DNA of 64,000 nucleotides from Penicillus capitatus (Eukaryota > Chlorophyta), in assembly GCA_965649825.1 (NCBI GenBank), contig OZ287719.1, forward strand, positions 107,309 through 171,308, written 5' to 3'. Made by a program: the position numbers and the translations under genes. Shown here one piece after another: positions 1-10,761 of this stretch. Numbering within the stretch: the stretch's first letter is position 1; the number at the start of each line of letters is the position of its first letter. Under the pieces are notes generated by a model, which saw only the letters and a program-made list of their open reading frames with translations, made no database searches and was not told the DNA's origin.

Positions 1-1223
1 GATGCTCCTTTGTCTAGCAGCATCTGTAGAGCATCGAGCGAGTTCTGCGCAGTGGACAAACAGAGTGACGCACCTCAATGATCTCTGGTATTCCGATTGC
101 TGCGGCAACATGAAGAGGTCTCATTCCGCTAGGCATCTCTGTTTTTTCGACGTCGGAGCCAGCTTCAAGCAGAGCCTGCACAAACAGATTCTTGTCTGAG
201 AAGACCTCCGACACATGAGATGGATGTACTTTTACTACTTCGACGTTCACAGTGCATATTGTGGCAATGAGTACTGTCATTCCAATATCATCATTAACTG
301 CGTCGATATCTGCGCCTTTATTGATTAGATACTACACAAGAATCCCACTAAGACAGAGCGTTCATGTGGCTCGAGACGCACTTTCATGACTTCAGCAAAT
401 TCACCCTGCTTGGAGGGTTCTAGGTGGTCCGAAATTACCATCTGCGCCGCTAAGAGAAGTGCATTATTTCCTTTGGTGTCAACTGCTTTGACATCTGCGC
501 CTTTACTGATTAGATACTACAGAAGAGTCTCACGACGACAGAACGTGCATGTGGCTCGAGACGTACTTTCACCATTTCCGTATTTCTTGTAGCAGACGCA
601 TAGTGAAGCGGAGTACGATGAAAGAAATCGGTTGCTTCGATGTTTGCTCCTCTGTCGATTAGATACTACAGAAGAATCCCGTGACTATGAAACGTCTGTA
701 CAGTCCGTGACACACTTTCGCGACCTCTGTTCTTCTCGCAAACAGCGCCCAATGGAATGCATTCCATCCACCGCGGTCGATCTCCTCGATGTCTGCTCCG
801 TCGTCCAGCAGAGCCTGTTTACGAGTGGTCCTTCTCTGAGAACCTTGTTACGCTGAAAAGACACACCTCCACTTCTTTCACGTCTCCATCCATCGCCGCC
901 TGGTGAAGAGGAGGCGTTTCCTGATTGTCATGTACGTGGAGCTTTGCGCTGCGCTCGAGCGGCAACTACGTTGTCAGTCTCAGCTGGCGCACACAGCCTA
1001 GGGATCATGGTTGTACCTGATGAAGATCGTCCTTCTCTTGACCAGCGACGCGTGAGAGGATGTTTCCGCCGTCCACGCCCGCGAACAACTGTGCCCCTTT
1101 CAGACAACAGCAGATGCGTTTTGACGACGTCGCGTGATGCTAACCGGTGATACCACGGCTGCCGGATGCCACACGGGAAACGAGCAGAAGGCAGAGCCAC
1201 ACGTACAGCACACTGCACCTCAT
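1..1223 (-). CDS. ANK1: secreted ankyrin-repeat protein, 3' end outside window
   Basis: Read on the minus strand from ATG at 1223. A short exon encodes a signal peptide (starts MRCSVLYVWLCLLLVSR) and is cut by a GTATCA donor. Ankyrin exons follow, with recognisable repeat text such as TPPLHQAA near 900, YLIDRGANIEATD near 650 and ALLEAGSDVEK near 170. Introns of about 50 bp separate the repeats. The last exon lies beyond the left edge; its equivalent is visible in the duplicate ANK2. Ankyrin repeats bind proteins, so a secreted scaffold or receptor is inferred, but the partner is unknown. Exon boundaries were placed by eye from repeat periodicity and GT/AG. Confidence 0.72.
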
Positions 1224-1231
1224 GTTTACGC

Positions 1232-2362
1232 GACCTCGAAACGTCTATGCGGCGTAAAGGCAAAGCGTTTAGCACGGACTGGAATGCGAGGCTTGAAACA
1301 AGACACTGACAAAGACGCGTGGTCGAATTTGTAGGCTGCCTTGACGATCCTGCGAATGTACCGGACATCATCCGTGCGTCTCCTCCACGCATTTTCGCGC
1401 AGCATGCCTCGGCATGACATAACCTCAAACGTCTTTCTCCACAGCACGGGATGAGGGATAGGGAACGTTGATTCTCTGGCGAGTCGCTCAGCCCGATGCT
1501 GCACGGTCCTTGCTCCGCAGAGCACGTAGTGTTTCGATTTCCGCCTGCGACATGGGCATCGTTTTCCAGGACGCCGAAGATCTTCACGTTTTCGAAATTG
1601 CTGCTGTCCACTATCTCAAGAGGAGACGGATCCTCCGTGGTCGCCCTGATTAACAAACCCTCGTTACTCGAATATACATCACATCAGATGGGTGTGGCGG
1701 CAGATGTACAATTGGAATGGCGAATCTGCTGTCCGTTGAGGACAGCTTCTCGTGTCACACAGTTCGTGTGCAACACTGCGTCGCTCTGAAGACCGACAGC
1801 TTCATGGAGAATGATGCAGTTGCGATGTGTTAGGTGCCATGACCCTATGCAGCAACAGATGCAGTGTCGATGAAGCATCCATCCTTCATCGACAGTTCCA
1901 ACTGCTGTCCGTTAACAAGCCAAGTCTGACAGGCGAAGACGATACGGGTCATGAATGCATCGTCGCTGCTGTTCAAAGTTCTCTGCGTGCTCTAGTATCA
2001 TCTTTCCTATCTGGGAACAAACGCGGCCATCAGACTGTTTGTTCCCTGTTATGCGATGGAGACAAGGAGTATCTCGGCCTGCTTTACCAATACACGCTGC
2101 ACCAGTAGCAGACAGACAGACAGACAGACCTTCTTTGTCGATCTCTTGTGCATCAAATGCCTCGAGAAGAGGCTCGTTTCCTGCAGCACCTGTCAAATCA
2201 TGCCGTTCCGTGTTGGCGGTCTTCGGGAAGCTAAACGGTCCGACGAATCAGTTCATTAAGTGTCCATCGATCCAATCTCCTCTTCGTGTTCTTTGCGCGT
2301 CGACTTTGCATAGGGCATTCCATCGTGGAAATGCACTTCGCTGACCACCTATCCATCTGCAT
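1232..2362 (-). CDS. Unknown conserved gene U1 upstream of ANK1 (exons unresolved)
   Basis: Several short minus-strand reading frames (near 1230-1650, 1690-1880 and 1910-2200) resemble frames that sit just upstream of ANK4 and ANK5. Shared text includes NDAHVA and RGGDARM here versus NDAHVA and RGGEARM near 28.1-28.4 kb, and HRNCIILHEA here versus HRACIIRHEV near 32.3 kb. Conservation at the protein level suggests a real multi-exon gene, or 5' exons of a longer ankyrin gene. No known domain is recognised. A short acagac microsatellite lies at 2108-2131. Confidence 0.33.
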
Positions 2363-2847
2363 CGTTTCGCAATTCTTCTCAGAGGCGAAGGAGTTGTTCG
2401 AAACTCAAAAAGAGAAGCCATTCAACGGGTAGACACGACGAGAGGGAAGGCAGATCTCTCAATTCGTCCGCATTTGATGCCTGCCTTGTACATAGCGAGA
2501 ACCAGTCACTGAAAGAACACTGTGCAATTCATAGACGAACAAAGGATGCTAGGGAAACGTCCTGACTTCTGTATAAGGAGTCGCCCTTCGTATTCTCCCA
2601 TTCTGCTCAAACAAGGAATCCTTGAGGTCAAAGGCGACGGAAGAGACATGCTCTGCTGTTTCTTGATGACACGAGACAGATCCTTTCTCCTCTCTATGGA
2701 AGTATGTGGCGACAGTCATTTCACGGACTTGAGAATCGAAGATGTGACGGGGATGCAACAGTGGCAGTGCTCTAGTATTACATTAACCGTTTTAACATCT
2801 ATTCAGCCGTCCTGTCCATGCAGTCTTTTCAGCGAATGCTGACTGTC

Positions 2848-3106
2848 CTATCGAGACGTCGTCTTCCATCGTCGACATCTCTCCACATTAGACAGACTTT
2901 GCCCGCAAAGCGACCGCTGCCAAATCCAACACACCTGCAGGAAAATGTCACCATCGCGTCATTAGGCACAGAACACCACTCACCGTCGTGACCAACACCG
3001 TCTTGCATTTTGCTAGGATGCCTGCACAGTATCCTTCGTTGTCCGTCAATGCACACAGGAGCACCGTGATGACAAGGATGAAGTGAAACGTCTTTTGGGC
3101 GTTCAT
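2848..3106 (-). CDS. SSP1: small secreted protein, two exons
   Basis: ATG at 3106 opens a 41-codon exon with a clear signal peptide (MNAQKTFHFILVITVLLCAL). It ends at 2984 at a GTGAGT donor. A 49-bp intron (2935-2983, ending CCTGCAG) leads to a 28-codon exon that stops at 2848. The predicted protein is 69 residues and rich in Cys, Trp and Arg. A near-identical copy lies at 20965-21169 but has an earlier stop. Function is unknown; a secreted peptide is inferred from the signal sequence. Confidence 0.5.
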
Positions 3107-3780
3107 GTCGACGACGCTGAGGCTGCCAGCGACAGGAAGGACGATAATGTATGGACTGGCGCTGTTCGCTATCACAGCACCGCGAGTGGAATGTTTCGCC
3201 CGACGATTTGAACAGACTGCCGAAAAGTGTCGCCCAAACGCACAGGCAGCTGCGAAAACCGAATGAGATAATCGGCTGCTGCATGCGCCATGAAATACCC
3301 TCGCCGCCGCGATTGTCTATCTACGACGTTCGCGATGCGCAGCTGTCCCACGTGGCCGTCACATCAAGTCGCCTCCCGCAACTCGACGCATCCACGACTC
3401 CTCACTTTTCTTCGCCCTTGTCCTCTGCGTCGGCTACGATGATTGTCCTGCGTGCTGCCACGCGAGTTCGCACATATTTGGCTACACCCGTTTACAACGT
3501 GGCTGCGTGAGGGATCTTTGTTATCGCGTTACTGATCGACGACGCCACCAAGACGCGTCGAGATGCCGTTCGTGTCGACTGCTCGTCGCATACGCGCGCA
3601 CTAACTGGACCATTAGACGATCTGAACCAGGAATAGGCGGTCGTTCGTTAGACGGAGGCAGGACTTCACGCAGTCCGTCTCCTTGTTCTCTTCTCATGAT
3701 GGAACAAGCGTGTATCCAACAGACAAACAAAAACAGAAAACCCATCCGCCAAGGCGTCCTATTTCAGGCGCCGGCTGCAT

Positions 3781-6260
3781 TCAGGAGAGGAGGTACTCGA
3801 GTTCAGCCCTGGTCGTTTCAGAACAGGGCGGATCGGCGTCGATACAGATGACATCGTAAGGCATCTTTCCATCCCGGTCCTTCACATCCGTGTCTGCGCC
3901 GGCGTTGGTGAGAATCTAAACGCAAAAGCCGTATGTGATCGGGTACAGACAGCGAGCGCATGATGTCACCTCGGCAAGGATCGGGTTGCCATAACTGGAT
4001 GCAGCGTAGATCGGCGTGCGCGATTCTTCGTCCTTTGCATCAACGTCGGCTCCGGCGTCGATGAGCTCCTACGATGGACACGCGCGTTTTCGATCGTTTT
4101 GGGCGTACGCTCACTCGCCAGTGTGATTTCGGCGTGTCCATAGAGTGCCGCTTGATGAAGCGCTGTCCTTTTTGTCAAAGTTCTCGCCTCGACGTCGGCA
4201 TCGACCGACAGGAAATACTACAAACGCTCGTCACCACAGGCGCGTTTTCACTTGATGCAGTGACGCACTTGGACCACACGCAGATTCCCCTTCGCCACGG
4301 CATCGTAGAGCGGCGTCCTTCCGACAATATCGCCGGCGTTGACATTCGCTCCGCCTTTGTACAAAACCTACAACGACGTGCTTGCGCCGCCATTCTTTGC
4401 CGGAGACAAGGAGGCACCTCCGCAGTTTCGACGTCATCATCGAGCGCCGCCACATGAAGCGACGTCTGATCGCGCCGGTCTGTCGCCTCAACGTCGGCGC
4501 CGTTATCAATCAAAATCTATAGCGATACTCGCATGTCGCAGTCTGTCTGAGCGATTGAGGATTCACCTTTGCAGCGGTCTCATGTCCGTTGCTCGCTGCG
4601 ACGTAGAGCGGTGTCCTTTCTTCGACGTCGGCCAAATCGACATACGCTCCCGCACCGATCAGCATCTACATCCATACCTCCTCGTTTTGTTTACTGTCAA
4701 AACGAGGCTCTCGCTTTCCTGCACAATTTTCCAATGTCCGTTCTCTGATGCGCCATAAAGTGGCGTTCGGCCGAATACGTCAAACGCATTCACGTCTGCT
4801 TTGGCATCTATCAGGAGCTGTAGCAAAACACGCATACGGCGATCGTTCGGTGTGATTGATCCGCAGCGCACCCTGACGACGTCGTGGTATCCGTCTGCCG
4901 CCGCATGGAAGAGCGCCGTCACTCCGTGGGTGCTTGCCGCGTTGACATCGGCGCCAACTCTGATCAACAACTACAACAGCATCCATCTGTCGTAAACTCC
5001 ATAGCGCATCGATGGCGCGCCTCGAGAGCGTCCACGTGTCCATTGCTCGCTGCGCGATAAAGTGGCGTCCGTCTGAGGTCATCCGTGACGTCAATGGTGG
5101 CGCCGTGATCGAGCAGAGCCTAGAACAGCAATCACATTGCTCCCTTCTCACGCCTCTTCTGGCGAGGGACTCGGCACACTTTCATCACTTCAACATGTCC
5201 GTTCGCCGCCGCATCTAAGAGTGGGACCGTTCCCTTCACGTCAGCCGTGTCGACAGAGGCCCCTCTGCCGATTCGGATTAGGACCTACGGTGAACGCGCA
5301 TTCCGGCTCCGATGATCCGAACGACATATAAAGGCACCTTGACGACGTCGACGTGTCCATTGGCCGCTGCGAGATGCAATGGCGTCCTTCCGTTCTCTTC
5401 GACTACTCCGATATCTGCGCCGCCATCAATCAGCGCCTGCAACAGCAGATGTCTGACACTGGCGAACATCCGGCAGTCGTAGACGCACCTTCACTTCGTC
5501 CACGTCTCCATTATAAGCTGCCCAGTGCAACAGAGTCCATTCCTCTCTGTACGCCGGCGTCCATTCCTCCAGATCGACGTCATTCGGTTCGATGACAAAA
5601 AGGATCTGACGTGCCGTTCTTCCTTCGACGCATAACGGAGCGAAGCAAGACGCACCTGTTCATCTTTGCTGCCGGTATTGTGTATTGTGTGAAGGGACAG
5701 GTAGCCTTCGTTGCAGTCGAACGGGTCTGTACGTTCATTGCCGTCGGAGCCGTGGCATATCGATGAAGCGTACCGATACAGGCGTTTTCTGTAAGACGGT
5801 GTGTTATCTTGTGCTTGGCGAGCTGCCCCGTCGTCTTCGGCTTTCCGTAACCCTGTGTCGAAAACCGCGCCGTCATTTTGCATCGGAGATACCCATGCCG
5901 TCACCTTCGTGCCGATCGTCGCGTCCGACGACGCGGGCCGCCGACTTCCTGCACACATTCGCCGTCTTACGACGTTGGGTGGCGTGAATGTCCACACCTG
6001 ACAAAGATCTACCTACGAACTGTCGCAGGGTCCATCCTTACCTCCATGCTTTGCGAATTTCAGAGTAAGGCGCAACGTACTTTGGTTATGAGGTTCGCCG
6101 GGCGGTCGACTGGGTCGAGCAGCACGAGATCTAAACAACGGCACACGGCTGTGTGAAGGGAGGGAGGGATGTGGCGACTGGCGGCGGCACCGCGACTGCC
6201 CCATGTCGACTGCGGGAGAAGGCTGAGGCACATCAACAGGTACAGAACGGCGCGCTTCAT
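3781..6260 (-). CDS. ANK3: secreted ankyrin-repeat protein, complete
   Basis: Starts at ATG 6260 with signal peptide MKRAVLYLLMCLSLL. It proceeds through a series of 33-residue ankyrin exons, for example ALIDGGADIGVVEENGRTPL at about 5450-5340. These are separated by phase-0 introns of about 50 bp with GTGCCT/GTACG-type donors. The final exon, after an acceptor near 3917, reads ILTNAGADTD and stops at 3781-3783. No C-terminal membrane segment is seen, so a soluble secreted or luminal protein is inferred. The 3' half (3900-4480) was copied to 25795-26370 (ANK6). Confidence 0.83.
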
Positions 6261-6548
6261 GTTGTTCGGCGAAGAGAGTGCGGAAACGGACGGAACTGGT
6301 CGAAGCAGATAGACACGCGCTCAAATGCAACGTCCAAGTAATGATGCCGACATCGAGTCATGATTGCATGTACGTGCGGTTGTCCTTCCCCTATCCGGTT
6401 TACATCGTCAATGATCCTCGTCTCACTCATGCTCACTCGGGAAGAGTTTCTCGACACAACGCTAGCAACGTTTGTTGCCTTCTGCCGGCGATGGCAACGG
6501 AGTCCTTCGTGCTAGTCTTACGGTAATAGAGATCTATTCCTCAGCGAA

Positions 6549-7135
6549 TTATCGAAACAGTAGTACAGAAGCCTCTTCGCATAGTTGTGCGGACGCCTCG
6601 CTCGTTGCGAGAAAGTAGGAGGAAGGATACTGCCGTTTGGCGTTAGCGATTCTGTGTGGAGGTATGTGCGATCGCATCCATTCTCTACAGAATTGTAACG
6701 GCTGATCGTCAGGTCGGCCCCTCAAAGACACATAGATGCCAAACCACATCGCTTTAGTCGCTGAAGACTGAAGTGCATCTCGATTTCTTCGAGCCACGAT
6801 TACTGGATCCCGGCGAATGTCGAAGGAGAAACGATGGTCCTGTCTGTGCGAGACTCCTGTCACAGTCTGTGTGAGGAAGTTCACGATTCGTCGCATCGTC
6901 GACGGAGAACGTGGTCGAAAGCGGCGCGATCGCATCATCCCCCAACTCGCATTTTGTTGCATACTTCAAGCATCTGTGTTCCTTCGGCTAAAAGCCGTAG
7001 AATCTCATCTTCCCCCTTTACCCAGCTAGTGACAAAAGAATCGGGATCCATGCGTTCCATCGAGACCTTATGCAAAACAGTCTCGGCATTGTCTTTCGGT
7101 AGGACATCATTGCCGAAAAGGAAAAAACAGCGCAA
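6549..7135 (-). CDS. Unknown conserved ORF U3 upstream of ANK3
   Basis: A minus-strand frame from 7135 (GEDEILRLLAEGTQMLEV) meets a possible GTATGC donor, and a second frame runs to 6549. The 6715-7055 part is repeated almost unchanged at 26371-26714. The position upstream of an ankyrin gene matches U1, U4 and U5, and the Leu-rich segment resembles GDTLLQIAYSLLEA in U5. No known domain; the exon structure is uncertain. Confidence 0.3.
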
Positions 7136-7963
7136 AAAACGCCTCGGCTAGCACAGGAGAACGGTGCCCGACATTAGAAGAAGTGTCCGTCGGGCTTCAT
7201 CCGAGACACGATCTCGTCGGGAATAGTGCAGAACAGACCCACAATGCATAGGCAATCGTACGCAACCCTCCCATCGACGTCTTCTGCAGTCGTGGATGCT
7301 CCTTTGTCAAGCAGCATCTGTGGAGCATCGAGCGAGTTCTGCGCAGTGGACAAACAGAGTGACGCACCTCAATGATCTCTGGTATTCCGATTGCTGCGGC
7401 AACATGAAGAGGTCTCATTCCGCTAGGCATCTCTGTTTTTTCGACGTCGGAGCCAGCTTCAAGCAGAGCCTGCACAAACAGATTCTTGTCTGAGAAGACC
7501 TCCGACACATGAGATGGATGTACTTTTACTACTTCGACGTTCACAGTGCATATTGTGGCAATGAGTACTGTCATTCCAATATCATCATTAACTGCGTCGA
7601 TATCTGCGCCTTTATTGATTAGATACTACACAAGAATCCCACTAAGACAGAGCGTTCATGTGGCTCGAGACGCACTTTCATGACTTCAGCAAATTCACCC
7701 TGCTTGGAGGGTTCTAGGTGGTCCGAAATTACCATCTGCGCCGCTAAGAGAAGTGCATTATTTCCTTTGGTGTCAACTGCTTTGACATCTGCGCCTTTAC
7801 TGATTAGATACTACAGAAGAGTCTCACGACGACAGAACGTGCATGTGGCTCGAGACGTACTTTCACCATTTCCGCATTTCTTCTACCAGACGCATAGTGA
7901 AGCGGAGTACGATGAAAGAAATCGGTTGCTTCGATGTTTGCTCCTCTGTCGATTAGATACTAC

Positions 7964-8199
7964 TGTCGCGCGGAGGCGCCGAACGAAACGATAACAGCGG
8001 AAGTCTTTACAGGTAAATCAGAGCAAGGCGTTCAGAGGTTCAGATTGCGCATCAAATACCTGCGCGATGACGCGACTTGACGAGGCAGGTGAATCACCCT
8101 AGCCTCAGAGCCAGAGAAAATGGCCTCGGGTGATTGATCCAGCACCGCCCAGGACGTGGACCCATCAGAAACTAGGCAGGGTCACATCGCTCGGCGACA
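7964..8199 (-). repeat. RE2 3' LTR
   Basis: 236-bp terminal repeat with TG...CA ends. It is identical to 9530-9765 except for one base (gattgatcc here, gattcatcc there). On the minus strand it is the downstream LTR, preceded by a purine-rich stretch (GGCGGGAAGCG) that may be the polypurine tract. Confidence 0.95.
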
Positions 8200-8263
8200 C
8201 CACGCTTCCCGCCAACTCCGAAAAACAAGTAAAGCAAACCCCCACGAAAACAACAGAATGAAA

Positions 8264-9469
8264 TCAGTCTATGCCCGAGGTGAATCGTCGCAGCGCCGAG
8301 AAAATGGTCCATCCCGAAGATGATGATGCTTCTGTGTTTGGTTCCCCCGCTCTCTGCTGCGCATCCGATATCGTCGGATCCACTGACTCGACCGCATTAA
8401 TCCGCGCTTGCGGACAGTCCTTTGCCAGATGCCCCTTGCATCGGCACACATAACATATCCGACCGCGCTTGATGGCACCTCCGCCATCATCTGCCGCATC
8501 GGTTGCTCTCGCCCGTCGTCGGCGCGGGAACCGCCCAATGTCGTGCAAAACGCGCTTCATCTGATGCAACGTCTTCACGGTTCTCCGTCCTTCTGCCGGT
8601 CTTGTCGTCATCAACTCAGCCGTCCTTTCGCCGTTCGTCCGTACGGTTTCCTGCAGAGTCTTCACCTCGGCGGTCAAAGACTGTAGACATGGCACCAAAT
8701 CAGGTGCCGAAATAAACTTTTTCTTCGCCTCTGTAAAGGCGGCATCAGTCTCTCTAAGCTTCTCATGGAGAGAGGAGGCTTCCACGCGTGCCTCGTTTGC
8801 ATCTTGCTGTGCCTTGACGCTGCCTTGCTGCGCCTCGGCAAGATCCTGTTGCAGCCTCGCATTCGCCCCTGACAACCGTTCGTTTTTCACATTCACTTCT
8901 TCCCACGCTTGCGCAGCCAAGGCGTTTTGCTGCAGCCCCTGCTCAAACTCCCGGTACAGCTCGTCGTGGAGATCTTTCCACCGTTCGCTCTCCTTGACCG
9001 CGTTAGCACATGCCGTCTGCGCTTCAGACGCGCTTCGCTGTTCGCGCCGTAGCTGCTGTTGTAGCTGCTCCCTCTCCTCGCGCAGTCGTCTCGTCGTCGC
9101 TTGCAACTCGCGCCTCTCTTGCAGCCTCGGGCAAACGTACTTGACAAAATCGTGCAGCTCTGTTGTGTCGAGCAAATATTTGTCATCGATCACCGCGACG
9201 TAGCAACCCCGATGTGTCGCTCGCACCCTCTGAACGGCAATTCTATCCGGATACAGACTTTCATCTTCATTGAACCAGCGCAGCAGGCTCGGCTCCCAAT
9301 TGGTGACGTCGTAGGACCCCTCCCCTAAGAAGTGACCTTGCTCCGTTCTTCTTTCTCTTCGCCCTTGACTCATCCTTGCTCCTGACTTCTTGAATTTCCT
9401 AGATATGTCTAGAAAATGTCTAGACAGGACTCGACTTCCCCGAAGTAAGCGCTTCAGTGCACACAGCAC
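8264..9469 (-). CDS. gag: RE2 Gag-like protein with CCHC zinc knuckle
   Basis: Intact 401-residue ORF filling the interior of RE2. Residues about 115-290 form a long coiled coil rich in Glu, Gln, Arg and Ala. Near residue 345 a retroviral-type zinc knuckle C-x2-C-x4-H-x4-C (CYVCRCKGHLAKDC) follows a basic stretch. These are Gag features for assembly and RNA binding. There are no catalytic domains, so reverse transcription and integration must come from another element. Translation could start at 9469 or at a second Met about 33 codons in. Confidence 0.88.
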   Translation of the reverse strand: MLCALKRLLRGSRVLSRHFLDISRKFKKSGARMSQGRRERRTEQGHFLGEGSYDVTNWEPSLLRWFNEDESLYPDRIAVQRVRATHRGCYVAVIDDKYLLDTTELHDFVKYVCPRLQERRELQATTRRLREEREQLQQQLRREQRSASEAQTACANAVKESERWKDLHDELYREFEQGLQQNALAAQAWEEVNVKNERLSGANARLQQDLAEAQQGSVKAQQDANEARVEASSLHEKLRETDAAFTEAKKKFISAPDLVPCLQSLTAEVKTLQETVRTNGERTAELMTTRPAEGRRTVKTLHQMKRVLHDIGRFPRRRRARATDAADDGGGAIKRGRICYVCRCKGHLAKDCPQARINAVESVDPTISDAQQRAGEPNTEASSSSGWTIFSALRRFTSGID

Positions 9470-9517
9470 GCGCGCAACGTCACCGAGACGGAGTTCAAAC
9501 TGAGGAGCGTTATCTCA

Positions 9518-9529
9518 GCTCCGAAACCA
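9518..9529 (-). other. RE2 primer-binding site
   Basis: Immediately inside the 5' LTR the minus strand reads TGGTTTCGGAGC, the expected form for a site complementary to the CCA-bearing 3' end of a tRNA. It resembles the initiator-Met type TGGTATCAGAGC known from plant elements. RE1 has the identical 12 bases. Confidence 0.75.
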
Positions 9530-9765
9530 TGTCGCGCGGAGGCGCCGAACGAAACGATAACAGCGGAAGTCTTTACAGGTAAATCAGAGCAAGGCGTTCA
9601 GAGGTTCAGATTGCGCATCAAATACCTGCGCGATGACGCGACTTGACGAGGCAGGTGAATCACCCTAGCCTCAGAGCCAGAGAAAATGGCCTCGGGTGAT
9701 TCATCCAGCACCGCCCAGGACGTGGACCCATCAGAAACTAGGCAGGGTCACATCGCTCGGCGACA
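9530..9765 (-). repeat. RE2 5' LTR
   Basis: 236-bp LTR paired with 7964-8199. It is followed on the plus side by the target duplication actac (9766-9770), after which the ankyrin-gene duplicate resumes. Confidence 0.95.
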
Positions 9766-10603
9766 ACTACAGAAGAATCCCGCGACAAATGAAACGTCCG
9801 TACAGTTCGTAACACGCTTTCGCAACTTCTGTTCTGTCCTTAAACAGCGCCCAATGGAGTGCAGTCCATCCATCGCTGTCGATCTCCTCGATGTCTGCTC
9901 CGTCGTCCAGCAGAGCCTGTTTACGAGTGGTTCTTCTCTGAGAACCTTGTCACACTGAAGAGACGCACCTCCGCTTATTTCACGTCTCCATCCATCGCCG
10001 TCAGGTGAAAAGGAGTCGTTTCCTGTTTGTCATGTGCATGGAGCTTTGCGTTGCGCTCGAGCGGCATACGTTGTCAGTCTCCGCTGGCGCGCATAACCTA
10101 GATCATGGTTGCACCTGGTGAAGTTCGTCCCTCTTTTGAACGGCGAGGTGTGAGGTAATGTTTCCGCCGTCCACGCCCGCGAACAACTGTGCCCCTTTCA
10201 GACAACGACACATACGTTTTTACGACGTCGCGTGAAGCTAACCGGTGATACCACGGCTGCCGGATGCCACACGGGAAGCGAGCAGAAGACAGAGCCACAC
10301 GTACAGCACACGGCACCTCATGTTTACGCGAACGCGAAACGTCTATGCGGCGCAGAGGCAAAGCGTTTAGCACGGACTGGAATGCGAGGCTTGAAACAAG
10401 GCACTGACAAAGACACGTGGTCGAATTTGTAGGCTGTCTGGACTGTCCTGCGAATGCACCGGACAGCATCCTTGCGTCTCCTCCACGCATTTTCGCGCAG
10501 CATGACTCGGATGACGAAACCTCGAACGTCTTTCTCCACAGCACGGGATGAGGGCTGGGGAACGTTGATTCTCTGGCGAGTCGCTCTGTGTGACGCTGCA
10601 CGG

Positions 10604-10761
10604 TGTTGTGAGAATTCGCTCGAAAGGGTAAAGGAATGCGCGTTCGCGGTAGGCTGTTCGTTTGTGAAACGTACAGATCGCAATTACAATCCTGTGATCC
10701 AGCGCGTCCATTTTAATGTTCCTTTTTTCTAAGATTATTCTCATCGTATTCCATCAGAACA
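10604..10761 (-). repeat. RE1 3' LTR (158 bp)
   Basis: Begins TGTTGTGAG and ends TCAGAACA (plus strand), with TG...CA termini. The same sequence occurs alone at 61743-61899, and its first 35 bp recur at 16844-16878. The pol reading frame runs into it, ending at a TGA inside the LTR. Confidence 0.9.

Larger units (their letters stand above)
1..2362. repeat. Segmental duplication, copy 1
   Basis: Positions 1-660 match 7294-7963 with only about five differences. Positions 667-1497 match 9771-10603 at about 90 percent, and 2262-2362 matches 17404-17506 at about 90 percent. In the second copy the stretch equivalent to 1498-2261 is missing and is replaced by retroelement RE1 and LTR relics. Copy 1 therefore preserves the empty site for RE2 and the pre-RE1 sequence. 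Confidence 0.92.
7964..9765 (-). mobile_element. RE2: gag-only (non-autonomous) LTR retrotransposon
   Basis: Two 236-bp LTRs (7964-8199 and 9530-9765) begin TGTCGCGCGG and end CTCGGCGACA, and differ at one base. They flank a 1330-bp interior with a single intact gag ORF and no protease, RT or integrase. A perfect 5-bp target duplication, actac, lies at 7959-7963 and 9766-9770. The uninterrupted target is visible in duplicate copy 1 near 661-668. A primer-binding site abuts the right LTR. The near-identical LTRs and open ORF indicate a recent insertion mobilised in trans. Confidence 0.96.
7175..10321 (-). pseudogene. ANK2: secreted ankyrin-repeat gene interrupted by LTR element RE2
   Basis: This duplicate of ANK1 starts at ATG 10321 with signal peptide MRCRVLYVWLCLLLASR. 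It keeps the ankyrin exons, and its last exon (MLLDKGASTTAEDVDG) stops at 7175-7177. The gag-only element RE2 (7964-9765) sits at the acceptor of the intron before the YLIDRGANIEATD exon, and the duplicated target gtagt (minus strand) contains that acceptor's AG. The coding exons remain open. The gene could still be expressed if the 1.8-kb insert is spliced out with the intron, so disrupted rather than dead is the careful reading. Confidence 0.72.
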
